Under the pieces are notes generated by a model, which saw only the letters and a list, made by a program, of their open reading frames with translations, made no database searches and was not told where the DNA came from. The position numbers were made by a program, and so were the translations under genes. From Akebia trifoliata (taxonomy: Eukaryota; Streptophyta; Magnoliopsida; Ranunculales; Lardizabalaceae), in the NCBI GenBank assembly GCA_017979445.1, contig CM030717.1, forward strand, positions 15,655,788 through 15,719,787: DNA of 64,000 bases, given 5' to 3'. Positions 11,319-22,429 of the stretch are shown one piece after another (the stretch's first letter is position 1; the number at the start of each line of letters is the position of its first letter).

Positions 11319-14300
11319 ATGTCTTCTGGTTGTTCTCCTGATATATGGGCATGGATTCATACCCTTCCACCAACAACACAATGGAAAACTGATTCCATGT
11401 CCATGTGTATTTGTTCCTCACAATCAACCCAACCATCCCTTAATCTCTCCATCTCTAAAAACTTTCAAAATTATAACCCATCTCTTTATTTCTCTATAAT
11501 TGCAGATTTCAAACTCCCTATCTCTCTTTGGACCTCCAAATCTTTCAAAATCAAAATCCAAAACCCAAATTTATTAGATGAAAAAACAATTTTCAAACTC
11601 TTCAAGAATTTCATCATTGATGTCCTTAATTATGGTCCTAACAAGAGCACAACCTTTCTTAACATCCCTTCCTTAGAGACCATTAGCAATTTTAAGGACA
11701 TCTTCAACCTAGCATGTCTCACTCTCACTCTTCTAATTTGCATCTATGAAGCTCCTCAAGATCTTAGATTGGGATGTCTACTCACTCTTAAGAACTACTT
11801 GATGAACTCGAACTCGAGAGAAGCGTCAAAGATGCTTATGAGACTTCTTGGATCCAATATTGAAGAGCAGTGGATGAGATCATTGAACCTTGCAATTACT
11901 AATTGGATTGTAGAGTTCAAGGTGTCTAAACATACAATTAGAACACCATCACCCTTGTTTTCTTATGCGACTTCGAAGGTTGGGTTATGGAAAGTGCACT
12001 TATATTGCCCAGTAATCGCCATGAATATCGAAAATTCAAGCAGTACTGCTGCTCATGAACGCTTGCTCTTCTCACTTATGTACCATCAATTGGAGGGTGT
12101 GATCCAATTTGGTTACAGAATCGTTTTCCGAGAGAAATGGGTTGATGTGGTTGTGAATGTTGATAACATAAGGTTGGTAGTTAGTTCTTTATTTGGAACA
12201 TTAACCATATATATAGGGAAGCGTCAGGAGGCCCTAAAAAGAGCCAAAGATTGTGTCAAACATTTTTCAAAATAGGGGTTATAAGTTTCGGAATGGGTTG
12301 ATTTTTTATGAGGATGATCTCTATGGTGAAGAGATCATCCTCACCAAAAATCAGCTCATTACGAAACTTCTAACCTTAGTTTACAAGTTGAAGAATCGTG
12401 GACTGTTCAATTTTTGTAAACCACTTTTAATAAGGTTAGAAGTTTCAGAATGGGCTGATTTTTGGTGAGGATCTCCTCGTCATAGAGATCACCCTCACCT
12501 AAAATCAGCCTGTTCTGAAACTTCTAACCCATACATTGAAAAAATGTTTGGCTCTCTTTAGGGCCTCTGAATGCCACCCATATATATATATATCGATTTC
12601 TATTAGTATGCTATTGCGGGGTAGCATACATACATATATGCCTAAGAGTGAAATTTTCACTCTTAAAGTTACAACAATGATAACCCTCTGTTATTATAAT
12701 TACCGTCTGTGATGCTTGTTTTGATTTTCTAGATTTCCAAAATTCCCATATACTTGTTCTTTGGGTCTAGGTGTTAAAGACATGAGGTTGAGCAAGATTG
12801 AGTTTTGACCCAGCCCAACTTGGGATATATGTATCCCCAAGCTTATCTTGGCCCGTTATTGATAAAAAGTCAAGATCCAAGCTTGGACAGCATGGACAGG
12901 GCCTGTTGAGTCATGTCATTAGTTTTGGTCTGTGTCTAAGCTTATTTTTTTGTTAGGTTAAAACACAAACCATTTGTCAACTAGACCTTGAAATCAAATA
13001 TGAACAAGGCCTGTTTTAACAACAATTGAAAAGACGATTAATCCTCGGATTCCCTTACTTTGGATGTTATCTTTCCAAGTCTCGATCGTAGAATGATCCG
13101 TTTTCTAAATATAAATGTTGGAGGAACTTTCTATCTAATTATAGATGATATTGGTGCCATTATGATGGTCCTTTATACAAGATCTTAGAAGGAAATCAGG
13201 ATTTCCATGTAGTTTATTGAGAAGGGCTTTCTTTAGAAACTCACAAAATCTTTGGGACTGATAAATTTGGGGGTCCAACTCAAAACCAATTGGAAATGAG
13301 TGGAGAGGCCCAAAAGCTTATAAGGACAGTGACAAGGCAATTTATGTCCGATGTGAGACTAAACTCAACGCGCCCCCTCACGTTTGAGCCAGACTGGGTC
13401 AAAGCACGTGGAAATATGAATTGGGTGACATGAAGGAGAGAAAGGCCCGCTCTGATACCATGATAAATTAGGGGGTCCAACTCAAAACCAATTGGCAATG
13501 AGTCGAGAGGCTTAGGAGTTTATAAGGACAGCGACAAGACAATTTATGTCCGATGTGGGACTAAAATCAACACTTTATCTTAAACTTTGAAGGGACCTTT
13601 TTATAGCAATTTCTACACTAACATTTTAAAAAAATATTATTATATTTTTAAATCAGAAATTTCCTTGAAGTCAGATTAGATTTCCAACATTAACACCTCT
13701 ATTTGTGCATGTTTTATTATGTATTTTGTAACAGGTGTGATGTGGTCCGTCTGGTGTCTGAGATACTCATGGCAGAGCGAGGAGTCGGATCAGAAGAAAA
13801 ACACTTCCCCTCAAATATATCTTTGCAACTTACTCCCACATTGCAAACCAATGTGTTATCCGTATCAGTAGGCAAATCTTCAGAAAACCCTTTATGTGAG
13901 ATCGGCTTAGAAAAGACCGTTGAAATTGGATTCGATCCCCCCAACTCTTTTTTGGCACTTAAGTTGTCAGCCATGGAGACGGTTACAATGAGTTTGAAGC
14001 CATGGAGGTTCGAACAATCCGTCAATGGGGACAGTGCCAATTTGAATTGGTTTCTTCATGATATCCCGGATGGACGAGAGGTGTCCTCTTCAAAGCCTTC
14101 GAAAGCTTCAATATTTCAACCCAAAGCTTGGTTTAAAGACCGATATTCGAGTGCTTCACGGCCTTTTACTAAGCAAGGAGGGATAGTTTTCGCAGGAGAC
14201 GAATATGGAGATAGTGTATGGTGGAAATTGGACAGACAGGCAATAGGGAAGACCATGGAGTGGGAGATTAAAGGGAGGATTTCGTTAACATATTGGCCTA

Positions 14301-14374
14301 ATAAGTATAAAACAATTTATAGTGAGACAAGGAGGTTAGAGTTTAGAGAAATCCTACAAGTTCCCATTGTTTAA
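11319..14374 (+). CDS. Plant-specific protein of unknown function, two exons (11319-12172, 13735-14374)
   Basis: Exon 1 begins with ATG at 11319 (MSSGCSPDIWAWIHTLPP). It ends at 12172 with ...NI plus two bases of an Arg codon, before a GTTGGT donor. Exon 2 begins at 13735 after the acceptor TTTTGTAACAG, completes Arg and continues CDVVRLVSEILMAERG to TAA at 14372-14374. The coding length is 1494 nt, or 497 aa. The phase fits exactly (854 nt, then 640 nt). I recall this as a conserved plant family whose Arabidopsis members carry the doubtful label 'erythronate-4-phosphate dehydrogenase family'. I see no NAD-binding glycine motif, signal peptide or membrane segment, so no function is assigned. 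The intron (1562 bp) holds a foldback element and a TRIM. Reading through the donor gives a misleading frame ending at 12275 inside the foldback. No frameshift is seen, so the gene looks intact. Confidence 0.85.
12216..12579. mobile_element. TA-embedded foldback element, type e, in the intron of gene 1
   Basis: The left end is GGGAAGCGTCAGGAGGCCCT, with AAAAAGAGCCAAAG following. The right end is GGCTCTCTTTAGGGCCTCTG, closing with AATGCCACCC. Two hairpins carry the GGAATGGGTTGATTTTTTAT core variant. It lies 43 bp past the splice donor. It supplies the stop codon at 12273-12275 that would truncate any transcript retaining the intron. Confidence 0.85.
13259..13572 (-). mobile_element. TRIM-like miniature LTR retroelement in the gene 1 intron
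   Basis: Two 112-bp direct repeats, 13259-13370 and 13461-13572, both start TGATAAATT(T/A)GGGGGTCC. The right one ends AAAATCAACA and the left one has a mutated end (CAACG). Only about 90 bp lie between them. On the minus strand, the base next to the right repeat starts TGGTATCAGAGC, the usual primer-binding site complementary to initiator Met tRNA. A purine-rich GTGAGGGGGCG lies next to the other repeat. This is a complete TRIM layout in reverse orientation to the host gene. No clear target duplication is seen. Confidence 0.8.
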
Positions 14375-14523
14375 CTACCTTAAAAACTATATGTATGACA
14401 CTTCACTTTTTAAAGTAAATGTTTGTTCTGTCTCTGCTGTGTCCGATCTAAAATATTGCTAAAGTTCTAAGTTTGTGTACTTTAATTATAATTTTTTCAC
14501 TCCACTTGAAGGTAATTTGCCAC

Positions 14524-15551
14524 TTGGGCTGGCAATGGGTCTGGTGTGGGTCGGATGAAGCATTTATCCGTATCTGATTTGTCACCCACTTTTGCTAAGG
14601 ATATCTACATCTGATTATTTATTTAATTTTTAAAAGGATATTTGTATCCAAATTTCAAGGGGGTATTTGAGTAGGATATATATATGGGTGGTGTTCGGAG
14701 GCCCTAAAGAGAGCCAAACATTTTTTCAATATATAGGTTAGAAGTTTGAGAATGGGATGATTGTTTATGAGGATAATCTCTATAATGAGGAGAACATCCT
14801 CACCAAAAATCAGCCCATTCCGAAACTTCTAACCCCATCAAAAGTGGTTTACGAAAAATGGACGGTCCACGATTCTTTAACTTATAAACTAGGGTTAGAA
14901 GTTTTGGAATGAACTGATTTTTGGCGAAGATGATCTCTTCACCATAGAGATCATCCTCACAAAAAATGAGTCCGTTCCTAAACCTATAACCCCTATTTTG
15001 AAAAGTGTTTGGCACAATGTTTGGCTCTCTTTGGGGCCTCTGAACGCTTCCCCATATATATATATATATCTATCATTTTGAAGATGATGGAAGAAGCTAA
15101 AGTTGAATGATTCCTTCAGAAGCTAAAGTTGAATGATCGAAGTCTCCTTCAGGCGTAGTACTTCGAATGGCGAAGAGATCGAAGCGAAGTCATCAATTCA
15201 ACCATTCGCATGGTCTCCCCTAAGACTGACCTCTTTTCCAAATGAACCGAACCTCGATACCACATTCATCAAAGAGATAAGGCCATCTCTATAGGGTGCA
15301 CACCCCCCTTAGATCGTTCTAATTTTGAGTTATACATATATCTTATTGTGAATTTACCATATTAAACTCGGGTAAACAGATATTCAGATAGGATAGGAAG
15401 TATATTCATATCCAACCTAAAAAAATGGATAAAATAATTACGGATAATTTTACTTGAATTTTTAATCGAATAAAAAATTATACCCATACCCAAATAACTT
15501 GGGTTAGATGAGTTAGCTAAACAGATATTATCCGACCCATTGCCAACCCTA
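14524..15551. mobile_element. hAT-like MITE with foldback inserted in its TA core
   Basis: The terminal inverted repeats are TTGGGCTGGCAATGGGTC on the left and, as reverse complement of the right end, TAGGGTTGGCAATGGGTC (two mismatches). Both ends are flanked by the perfect 8-bp direct repeat TTTGCCAC (14516-14523 and 15552-15559), as expected for hAT. The interior is AT-rich and non-coding. A (TA)n region in it received the foldback at 14686-15054, and a further ~290 bp follows before the right arm. Confidence 0.78.
14686..15054. mobile_element. TA-embedded foldback element, type e, nested in the hAT-like MITE
   Basis: The left end is GGGTGGTGTTCGGAGGCCCT and the right end GGCCTCTGAACGCTTCCCC. 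It has the AAAGAGAGCCAAACATT arm and two core hairpins. It is related to the copies at 12216 and 54361. Confidence 0.82.
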
Positions 15552-15559
15552 TTTGCCAC

Positions 15560-16583
15560 AATAATTAAGTGGTAGGTACAATACATGACGTGTTAATTGG
15601 TCGGGCAGAGCTCCATGTTGAGAATTTCAAATCAGAAAACTAAAAACAAAAGTGCATTTCACTGAATCTTGTGGGGAGACACAACACACCTATAAATTTT
15701 TACAATAAATTAGATAGATTTTGAGTATAGTATAATTCCCTATCCACGATTTTGTTATTGCATCGGAACAATATTACTGGAATATAAGTTTGGGGGTATG
15801 TCAACGAAATGGTCCACTACATAAACAAGACTTCATAAGTTTAGGGACTTGAAAGTTGACCAAACCCAAACCTGCATCATCTATCCAAATGATCAGGATG
15901 AAGCTCCAGTGAAACTAAGTGCAGAGGTCCGAACCGAGGGATGTTTAAGCATCGTCAGACAGCTTAAGCCCGCCCTACTCATTATAGGTTCACTTACTTC
16001 AGCAGGGCCTCAACTTATTTCTATTATACTTTAATCCAAATCGGCCCTTTTCATTTATTGGACCCCTAAATAATGCCCAAACAAGGCCGAAATTAGCTAG
16101 GCCTAAGTTCAATTGTACCAACCCATTGCATGGACATCTCCAAATTGGTAAATTCGGGAGTGATGGATTTGCCTTTTCATGAAAATGTTGAAGGGATATA
16201 TCCTAAAAAAATTAATTGATTTTCAATTTTATTTACTCGATAAATTAGTTCATTAAGATTGTTATAAGAATTCAAAACTATGATAAATATATATAACATT
16301 TATAATGGTTAAATGGTTAATAATTGATGTCAAGTAACCGATTCGAGAGCTTTCTAACAAATCCAATTTTGTTGCGAACCGAATTTTAAATTAGCAGTTA
16401 TGAACTTTTGGAGATTTCAAGAGAATAATAGTTTCCTCGAAGAAAATAAAAAAATGAATTACATTTTCATGACCATGTGAATTCCATGAAAAACTGTCCT
16501 TTACAACTGTTTAATTGCCAATGGAAAATGTTTTTTTTTTTTTGTTGGGAAAATTAATTTCCCATTTCTGAATGCTGATTCAT
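15560..16583. other. Spacer, no gene seen
   Basis: Short open frames only, with no recognisable domain or RNA. Confidence 0.45.
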
Positions 16584-16752
16584 GCTGGAGTGACCTCAAG
16601 ATTTTACCTCATATCACACTTCCCTGAGGTGGAAGTGTTTTAGAATCATAGATGCTTTTCATCGAAATACGAGTGAAAAAGCATTTATGATTACTACACA
16701 CTTCCACGTCACGAAAGTGAGATACAAGGTACAATCTTAATGTCACTTCAGC
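16584..16752. repeat. Hairpin MITE, GCTGGAGTGAC family
   Basis: Nearly the whole 169 bp folds on itself. The left arm (GCTGGAGTGACCTCAAGATT ... CACTTCCCTGAGGTGGAAGT) pairs with a right arm ending AATCTTAATGTCACTTCAGC, around a short loop near TTTTCATCGAAATACGAG. A diverged relative is at 58723-58847. No coding capacity. Confidence 0.7.
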
Positions 16753-17268
16753 ATTATTCTACTCTCTTTAACACTTAGGGCCATCCACAAAATTACAAAC
16801 CTATTTTCTGTGTAATTATGAAAAAAATTATAGAATTCATTTTCACAGAGAATTCCCATTTCCGTTATCCTTTCCACAAATGATTCATATTTTCCTTGAA
16901 AATGAATTCTCTGCAATCATATAGATCCTTAGCGTGTTCGAATGTTCCAATCCTACACCCAAGCAGACAAGCGTGCACATAATGTTAAAGACGTGGAAAT
17001 ACCATTACATCCAATGGTTAGATGCCTATGTTGCTCAAGTTTATTTTTCTGGTGTAGATGATCCAAGGGCCAAATATTTTATGGATCAGTGTTTGGTGGC
17101 CATATTGAAGGTTTACTTTTCAAGTAATACAAGCTAGAGTCTGATTCGATAGCTACGCTGACTTGTGTAAACAATATCCATTATATATGAATTGAGATTA
17201 TTATTTTGGAAAAATATGGCATAAAATCCACAAACACAAGACGTGCCTGCACATTATTATATATGTAT
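16753..17268. other. Spacer, no gene seen
   Basis: Near 16800-16910 there is a loose inverted similarity around GAATTC-rich sequence. Nothing else is recognisable. Confidence 0.4.
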
Positions 17269-17430
17269 GGGCCAGGACTTGGGGACTTCTAATATATTTT
17301 ATAATAACTTTTATCACTACGTTGGGTTGCCATCCATTTTTTTACAATGCCACCTAAATGCCTTCAGATCTTGTAAAATGGATGGCATCTTGAGTGTTGT
17401 AAAAAATAGATCTCCCCTGATCCCTATGTC
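17269..17430. repeat. TA-flanked small element, family x, copy 1
   Basis: About 160 bp between TA tracts, starting GGGCCAGGACTTGGGG and ending CCCCTGATCCCTATGTC. It contains TTGCCATCCATTTTTTTACA and, inverted, TTGTAAAATGGATGGCATC. A related copy is at 17852-18014. Confidence 0.6.
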
Positions 17431-17447
17431 TATATATATATATATAT

Positions 17448-17835
17448 GGGGACGGTTCAGCAGTCCTAAAGTTTGCCAAGTTTGGTGCCAAACATTTTTC
17501 AAAATATAGGTTAGAAACTTTGAAATGAGCTGATTTTTTGTGAGAATGATCTCTATAATGAGGAGATCCTCCTCACCAAAAATCAGCCTATTCCAAAACT
17601 TCTAACCCCATCAAAAGTGATTTACAAAAATTGGATGATCCATGATTCTTCAACTTGTAAATTAGGGTTAGAAGTTTCAAAATGAGCTGATTTTTTGTGA
17701 GGATGATCTCTTCACCGTAGAGATCATCCTCACAAAAAATCAGCTTATTCCAAAACTTCTAAACCCATCAAAAGTGATTTACAAAAAATGTTTGACACCA
17801 AACTTGGCAAACTTTAGGGTTGCCGAACCTCTCCC
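17448..17835. mobile_element. TA-embedded foldback element, type f
   Basis: The left end is GGGGACGGTTCAGCAGTCCT and the right end GGGTTGCCGAACCTCTCCC. The arms contain AAGTTTGCCAAGTTTGGTGC and its complement. It has two core hairpins plus an extra part of the central spacer (ATCAAAAGTGATTTACAAAA) repeated near the right arm. Confidence 0.8.
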
Positions 17836-17851
17836 TATATATATATGTATA

Positions 17852-18014
17852 GGTCAGGATTGGGTGACAACTATTTGTTATAATATCTTTTACAAAACTG
17901 TTTGGGAGCCATCCATTTTTTTAATGTTACACCACCTCTAGATGCTATTGGATCTTACAAAATGGACAGCATCCAAGCGTTGTGAAAAATGTTGTAAGAC
18001 ACACACATGTGTTT
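17852..18014. repeat. TA-flanked small element, family x, copy 2
   Basis: It starts GGTCAGGATTGGGTGACAAC, with AGCCATCCATTTTTTTAATG and inverted TTACAAAATGGACAGCATCC. Layout as in the copy at 17269-17430, but diverged. Confidence 0.6.
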
Positions 18015-18024
18015 ATACATATAT

Positions 18025-18395
18025 AGGATAGCATTCGGCAGCCAACATTGGGAGCTAAAATTTATCCTAAATGGGTTAAAATTTTTGGAATTGAGCTGAT
18101 TTTTTTTAGAATGATCTCTATGGTGAAGAGATCATCCTCACAAAAAATTAGAGCCCAATCTGAAACTTCTAACCTCATCATAAGTGGTTTACATTTTAAC
18201 GATAAAAATTCGACGATCCACAATTCTAAATCACTTTTGATAGGATTAGAAATTTCAGATTTGACTCAATTTTTTTGTGAGGATGATCTCCTTGCCAAAG
18301 AGATCATTCTCACAAAAACTGAACCCAATCTAAAACTTCTAACCCATATAGGATAAACATGTTGACTCCTTAACGTTGGTTGTCGAATGTGTCCC
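18025..18395. mobile_element. TA-embedded foldback element, type g
   Basis: The left end is AGGATAGCATTCGGCAGCCA and the right end GGTTGTCGAATGTGTCCC. The core is diverged (GGAATTGAGCTGATTTTTTT). The spacer carries a short insertion of AACGATAAAAATTCGACG type. Confidence 0.72.
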
Positions 18396-18405
18396 ATATA
18401 TATAT

Positions 18406-19064
18406 GGGAGGCATTCACGTGCCAACTATTTGGCTAGTACATTTTTTTCTACTTGGGTCAGAAGTTTCAGAAGGGGCTTATTTTTGGTGAAGATGATCTT
18501 AGTGATGAAGAGATCATCCTCACAAAAAAATCAGCCAAATCTCTAACTTCTAACCCCATCAAAAATAGCTTACGGAAAGTGGACAGTCCACGATTCTTCA
18601 ACTCATAAACATGGGGTTAGAAGTTTCGAAATGGGCTGAGGGATGATATCATCATTACAAAAAATCAACCAATTTCGAAACTTATAACCCCATGTAGGAC
18701 AAAACATTGGTCAAATAGTTAGCACCTTAACATTTATCCTATGTGGCTTAAAAGTTTTGGATTGAACTGTTTTTTGGTGAGGTTGATCTCTATGATGAGG
18801 AGATCATAAACACCAAAAATCACATTATCCTCACTAGAAATAATCAAATATGAAATTTCTAAGTCCATCAAAAGTGGTTTAGAATTGTGAATCATTGATT
18901 TTTTGAAAATTTGTAAACCTCTTTTAATGGACTTAAAAATTTCAGATTCGGCTGATTTTTGGTGAGAATGATCTCCTCACCATAGAAATCATCCTCACAA
19001 AAAACCAGCTCAACCCAAAACTTGCAAGCCACATAGGACAAACAAGTTGGCTCCTGAATCTGAC

Positions 19065-19069
<5 letters not shown>
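18406..19069. mobile_element. Compound of two diverged foldback units
   Basis: The first unit (18406 to about 18735) starts GGGAGGCATTCACGTGCCAA and closes CAAATAGTTAGCACCTTAAC. It runs straight into a second unit starting ATCCTATGTGGCTTAAAAGT and ending AGTTGGCTCCTGAATCTGAC before (TA)n. Core hairpins are recognisable in both. Confidence 0.62.
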
Positions 19070-19097
<28 letters not shown>

Positions 19098-19101
<4 letters not shown>

Positions 19102-19579
19102 AATTTACCAAAATGGTAGAGTTTTTGAAATTAATTCCGAAAACGGTACACTGTAGCAATTAATTCCGAAAACGGTAAATTTACTGTTTTCATAATTAAT
19201 ATTTTTTACCAAAACGGTAAAAATAGTAAAATATATTTTTTTTGCGGAAAATACCCCTTTTGTTTTTTACATATATATTTACAATTTTAACCTTAAAAAA
19301 ATTAAAATCCAACTAAAAAGATTTACTCTCTTTCGGTAATCCAACAATCATATGTATTTATAATTTTTTTTTTACCAAAATCAATTTTATTTTCTAATTT
19401 TAGTCAAAAAATAAAAAAGGGCATTTTCGGTATAAAAAAAATACATTTTACTGTTTTTATCGTTTTGGTAAAAAATATTAATTCCGAAAACGGTAAATTT
19501 ACCGTTTTCGGAATTAATTGCTATAGTGTACCGTTTTGGTAAATATTCGAAATGTTGTGCATGTTTTGGTAAATCTGCC
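19098..19579. mobile_element. Mutator-like MITE, short copy
   Basis: Long imperfect terminal inverted repeats begin GAATAATTTACCAAAATGG on the left and, read inward from the right, GGCAGATTTACCAAAACATG. Both contain tandem AATTAATTCCGAAAACGG units and GGTACACTGTAGCAATTAAT. It sits in a (TA)n tract, so a 9-bp target duplication is compatible but not provable. It has the same ends as the gene-carrying element at 21524-22420, in the opposite orientation. Confidence 0.75.
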
Positions 19580-19602
19580 TATATATATATATATATATAT
19601 AT

Positions 19603-19981
19603 GGGTCCCTATCCGTGGCCAACAGTTTGGCAAACATTTTGGCAAACACTTTTTCAAAACATGGGTTAGAGATCTTGGAATGGGCTGATTTTTGGTGAGG
19701 ATGATCTCTACGGTGAGGAGATCATCCTCACCAAAAATCAGCTCATTCCAAAACTTCTAGCCCCATTTTACAAGTTGAAAAATCGTGAACCGTCCATTTT
19801 TTGTAAACCATTTTTGATGAGGTTAGAAGTTTTGGAATGAGCTGATTTTTGGTGAGGATGATCTCCTCACCGTAGAGATCATCCTCACCAAAAATCAGCC
19901 CATTCCAAGACCTCTAACCCATGTTTTGAAAAATGTGTTTGCCAAAATGTTTGCCAAACTGTTGGCCATGGATCGCTACCC
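19603..19981. mobile_element. TA-embedded foldback element, type a, near-identical to 5661-6039
   Basis: Same 379-bp length and the same ends (GGGTCCCTATCCGTGGCCAA / TGGCCATGGATCGCTACCC) as the copy 14 kb upstream, with only a few differences. Both hairpins are near-perfect. It is inserted in the (TA)n tract immediately after the Mutator-like MITE. Confidence 0.87.
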
Positions 19982-19994
19982 TATATATATATAT

Positions 19995-21514
19995 ATAACT
20001 AGAGTTTGCCCGTGCTTACGGCATGGATAATTCAAACCATTGTTTTAGATCATAGCGCTAGAATGCGATAATGGCACACGCATAGGTATTATCTATATTC
20101 AGTTACATTCTTTGTAACTATTTAGTACCATCTACTACTAATTCACACATGCACAAGTGCACGAAAGGATTCCTTACAATATAATCTAATCAAACTTGGA
20201 AGAGGAAAGGTAACATAAGTTTCATAAATAACCATTTCTATTAGAATCTAACATGTAGCATATCACTAATGAAGTTATCGCAACATCTTAACCAACATAT
20301 GGATCAATTAAAGATCTAGAAACTTTTATAATCAAAACAATTTTATAGGAAAATCACTATTCAAACTCATCAAATTGAAATCCATCAAGACTACAATAAA
20401 TCACAAATAAGCATGGACTACATGAGTTTGTATGGCATATTGATTAAGGCATACGATACTGTTTCCCATCAAAATGTAATCTTTGTTCCATCTTGCCGCT
20501 ATTACAAATGCAACCTAAAATTTTAAAGTAGCCTAAAAACCTAAGATCTTTAGACTTTACAGTGTATTTCTTTTTCATGATAAATTATATCAACAATGAC
20601 CAAAGTACAGTATACACCTGCAGTAATGGTGCACTTGCTAAGGCCGATATCACCCTCCCTAATGATGCTTGAAGTCTCTCAACCAGAAACCCTTACCTAT
20701 ATGGGTTACACACCCTAGCAACTTACATGGGTTCTTCTCTAAATGATGTTAACTGAAACTCTTAGAAAACCCTTACTGTAAAATAAAATCCCAATCCCAA
20801 TCCCAATCCCTTACTTCCACCAATAGAATAACATGAGAAAGAATATATTAGATTGGCTATGAATCAATCAAAAGCACATAATTTGAGAAAAAAAATACCA
20901 TTTTTGAATCTAAATCGAGCTGGTTTTAAAGGGAAAAAAATCAGATCAACATCCTGTCTCGTGTACAGGTCGATAAAGAACCAAATTATGTCTTGTATGA
21001 GATTATAAGATTCTTGTATATACGATGAGGTAGCAATGAACATTATTTTCACAACAGGACTTAATGCCAATACACGAAATAATAAAGGTTTCCCAAACCT
21101 ATCAGTCATAACACGCCCCCCCCCCCCGAAAAAAAAAACCCCACAGTAATTTGTTTTTTAATATTAAGGGAGTATGATTTTCTAAATCTCTTATTAATCA
21201 AAATTCAACAAAAACAAAACCCATTTCACACGATTGTATTACGTAAACAGAAGAGAGGGAAAAGGATTATTACCGTTTTGACGGTTTTCAACCCGCAAGC
21301 TTTCAAAACCCCACAAAAAGAAAATTAGGAAAAAAAAAACGTTTACCAAAAAACTCATTTAACTAACTTACATAGTATAAGGAGGAATTCTCTAGCATTT
21401 AGTGTTCTTATTAACAGATACAACATTAGAAGTCTTGAACCACAATAGATGATCAAATTCAAGTAGGGCATCTCTAATTAAAATTCTCACATACAAATCC
21501 AAACTCAACACAAA
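19995..21514. other. Spacer of unknown origin
   Basis: It begins ACTAGAGTTTGCCCGTGCTT, a phrase resembling the 'CTAG...CCCGTGC' ends of some plant repeats, but no second end was found. The rest is AT-rich with short frames. A poly-C run followed by poly-A is at about 21114-21140. Confidence 0.35.
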
Positions 21515-21523
21515 TTAAATCTA

Positions 21524-22420
21524 GGCAGATTTACTAAAACATGCACAACTTTTCGATTATTTATCAAAACGGTACACTGTAGCAATTAATTCCGAAAACG
21601 GTAAATTTACCGTTTTCGGAATTAATTTTTTTTACCAAATCGGTAAAAACAGCAAAAAAAAAATTCAATTTCCGAAAATACCCTTTTTGAATTTGAACTG
21701 AAATTACGATTCAACCCTCTTGTCCTCTTTCATTATTCTAATTTGGTGCCATGTGGCAAATCCTTGCGGGCCCACTTACTTGAATCCACTGGCCTAAGGG
21801 AGGCTGAGAGTAGGATTGCAACTCAACTCCAGGAATATAGGATTTTCACATAAATGGTGAAACAGTACTCATAGATGACTAACCTTCAAGAGCATCAACT
21901 ACTGAGTTAAAGTTGTTAACTAGTTCCTTGTGAAGCTGTTCCCCAGCCCATATAGGATAAATAAGAATGTTCACTAGAACAGCTACAAACCCTCCCATGG
22001 CAGTTCTCACCGGGTTCTCCACTCGATAACCAGATATTATAATCAAACAGAAGGTGAACAGTATGACCCTGAAACCGTACTCATATGGGACGAACGACGG
22101 CCACAGCTTCATGAATGATGTTAAGGTTCCTACGTATTTTTGCAATTTTTTTGGATTTTAAAGGTGAAGAAGATGAAGTTCAGCTTTTTCTCAAAAACTT
22201 TTTTGGATTTTATGTTGTTGTGAGGGTTATAAGTGTAAATCCACACTTAAAACAAAAAGGGCATTTTCGGTACACAATTTAATGTTTTTACCGTTTTGGT
22301 AAATATTTTCCAAAAATTTTATTTCCGAAAACGGTAAATTTACCATTTTCGAAATTAATTGCTACAGTGTACTGTTTTCAAAATTAATTTCGAAAACTCT
22401 ACCGTTTTGGTAAATTATTC
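21524..22420. mobile_element. Pack-MULE-like element carrying an ALMT exon
   Basis: This 897-bp element is bounded by perfect 9-bp direct repeats TTAAATCTA at 21515-21523 and 22421-22429, the length typical of Mutator-like elements. Its ends are GGCAGATTTACTAAAAC and, at the right, GGTAAATTATTC. Long inverted repeats of CCGAAAACGGTAAATTTACC units match the short copy at 19098-19579. The centre (about 21700-22200) is unlike the short copy and holds a transporter exon with splice-like borders. Confidence 0.82.
21884..22129 (-). pseudogene. Captured exon of an ALMT-type (aluminium-activated malate transporter) gene
   Basis: The minus-strand translation contains LWPSFVPYEYGFRV, FTFCLIIISGYRVENPVRTA, FVAVLVNILIYPIWAGEQLH and NNFNSVVDALEG. 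YEYGFR, SGYR and PIWAGEQLH are signatures of the membrane part of plant ALMT anion channels as I know them. The exon is bordered by a CGTAG acceptor-like sequence (22130) and a GTTAGT donor (21883 downward), so genomic DNA rather than mRNA was probably copied. It may lack about nine residues after the RTAM motif compared with family members I recall. Only about 80 of ~500 residues are present and there is no start codon in context, so no functional channel is encoded. A transcript from the element could resemble the parental gene; that is inference. Confidence 0.8.
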
Positions 22421-22429
22421 TTAAATCTA

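Noticed and set aside
19995..20035. Possible Helitron or LINE end (CTAGAGTTTGCCCGTGC)
   Set aside because: No opposite terminus, hairpin-CTRR end or coding domain was found to support it.
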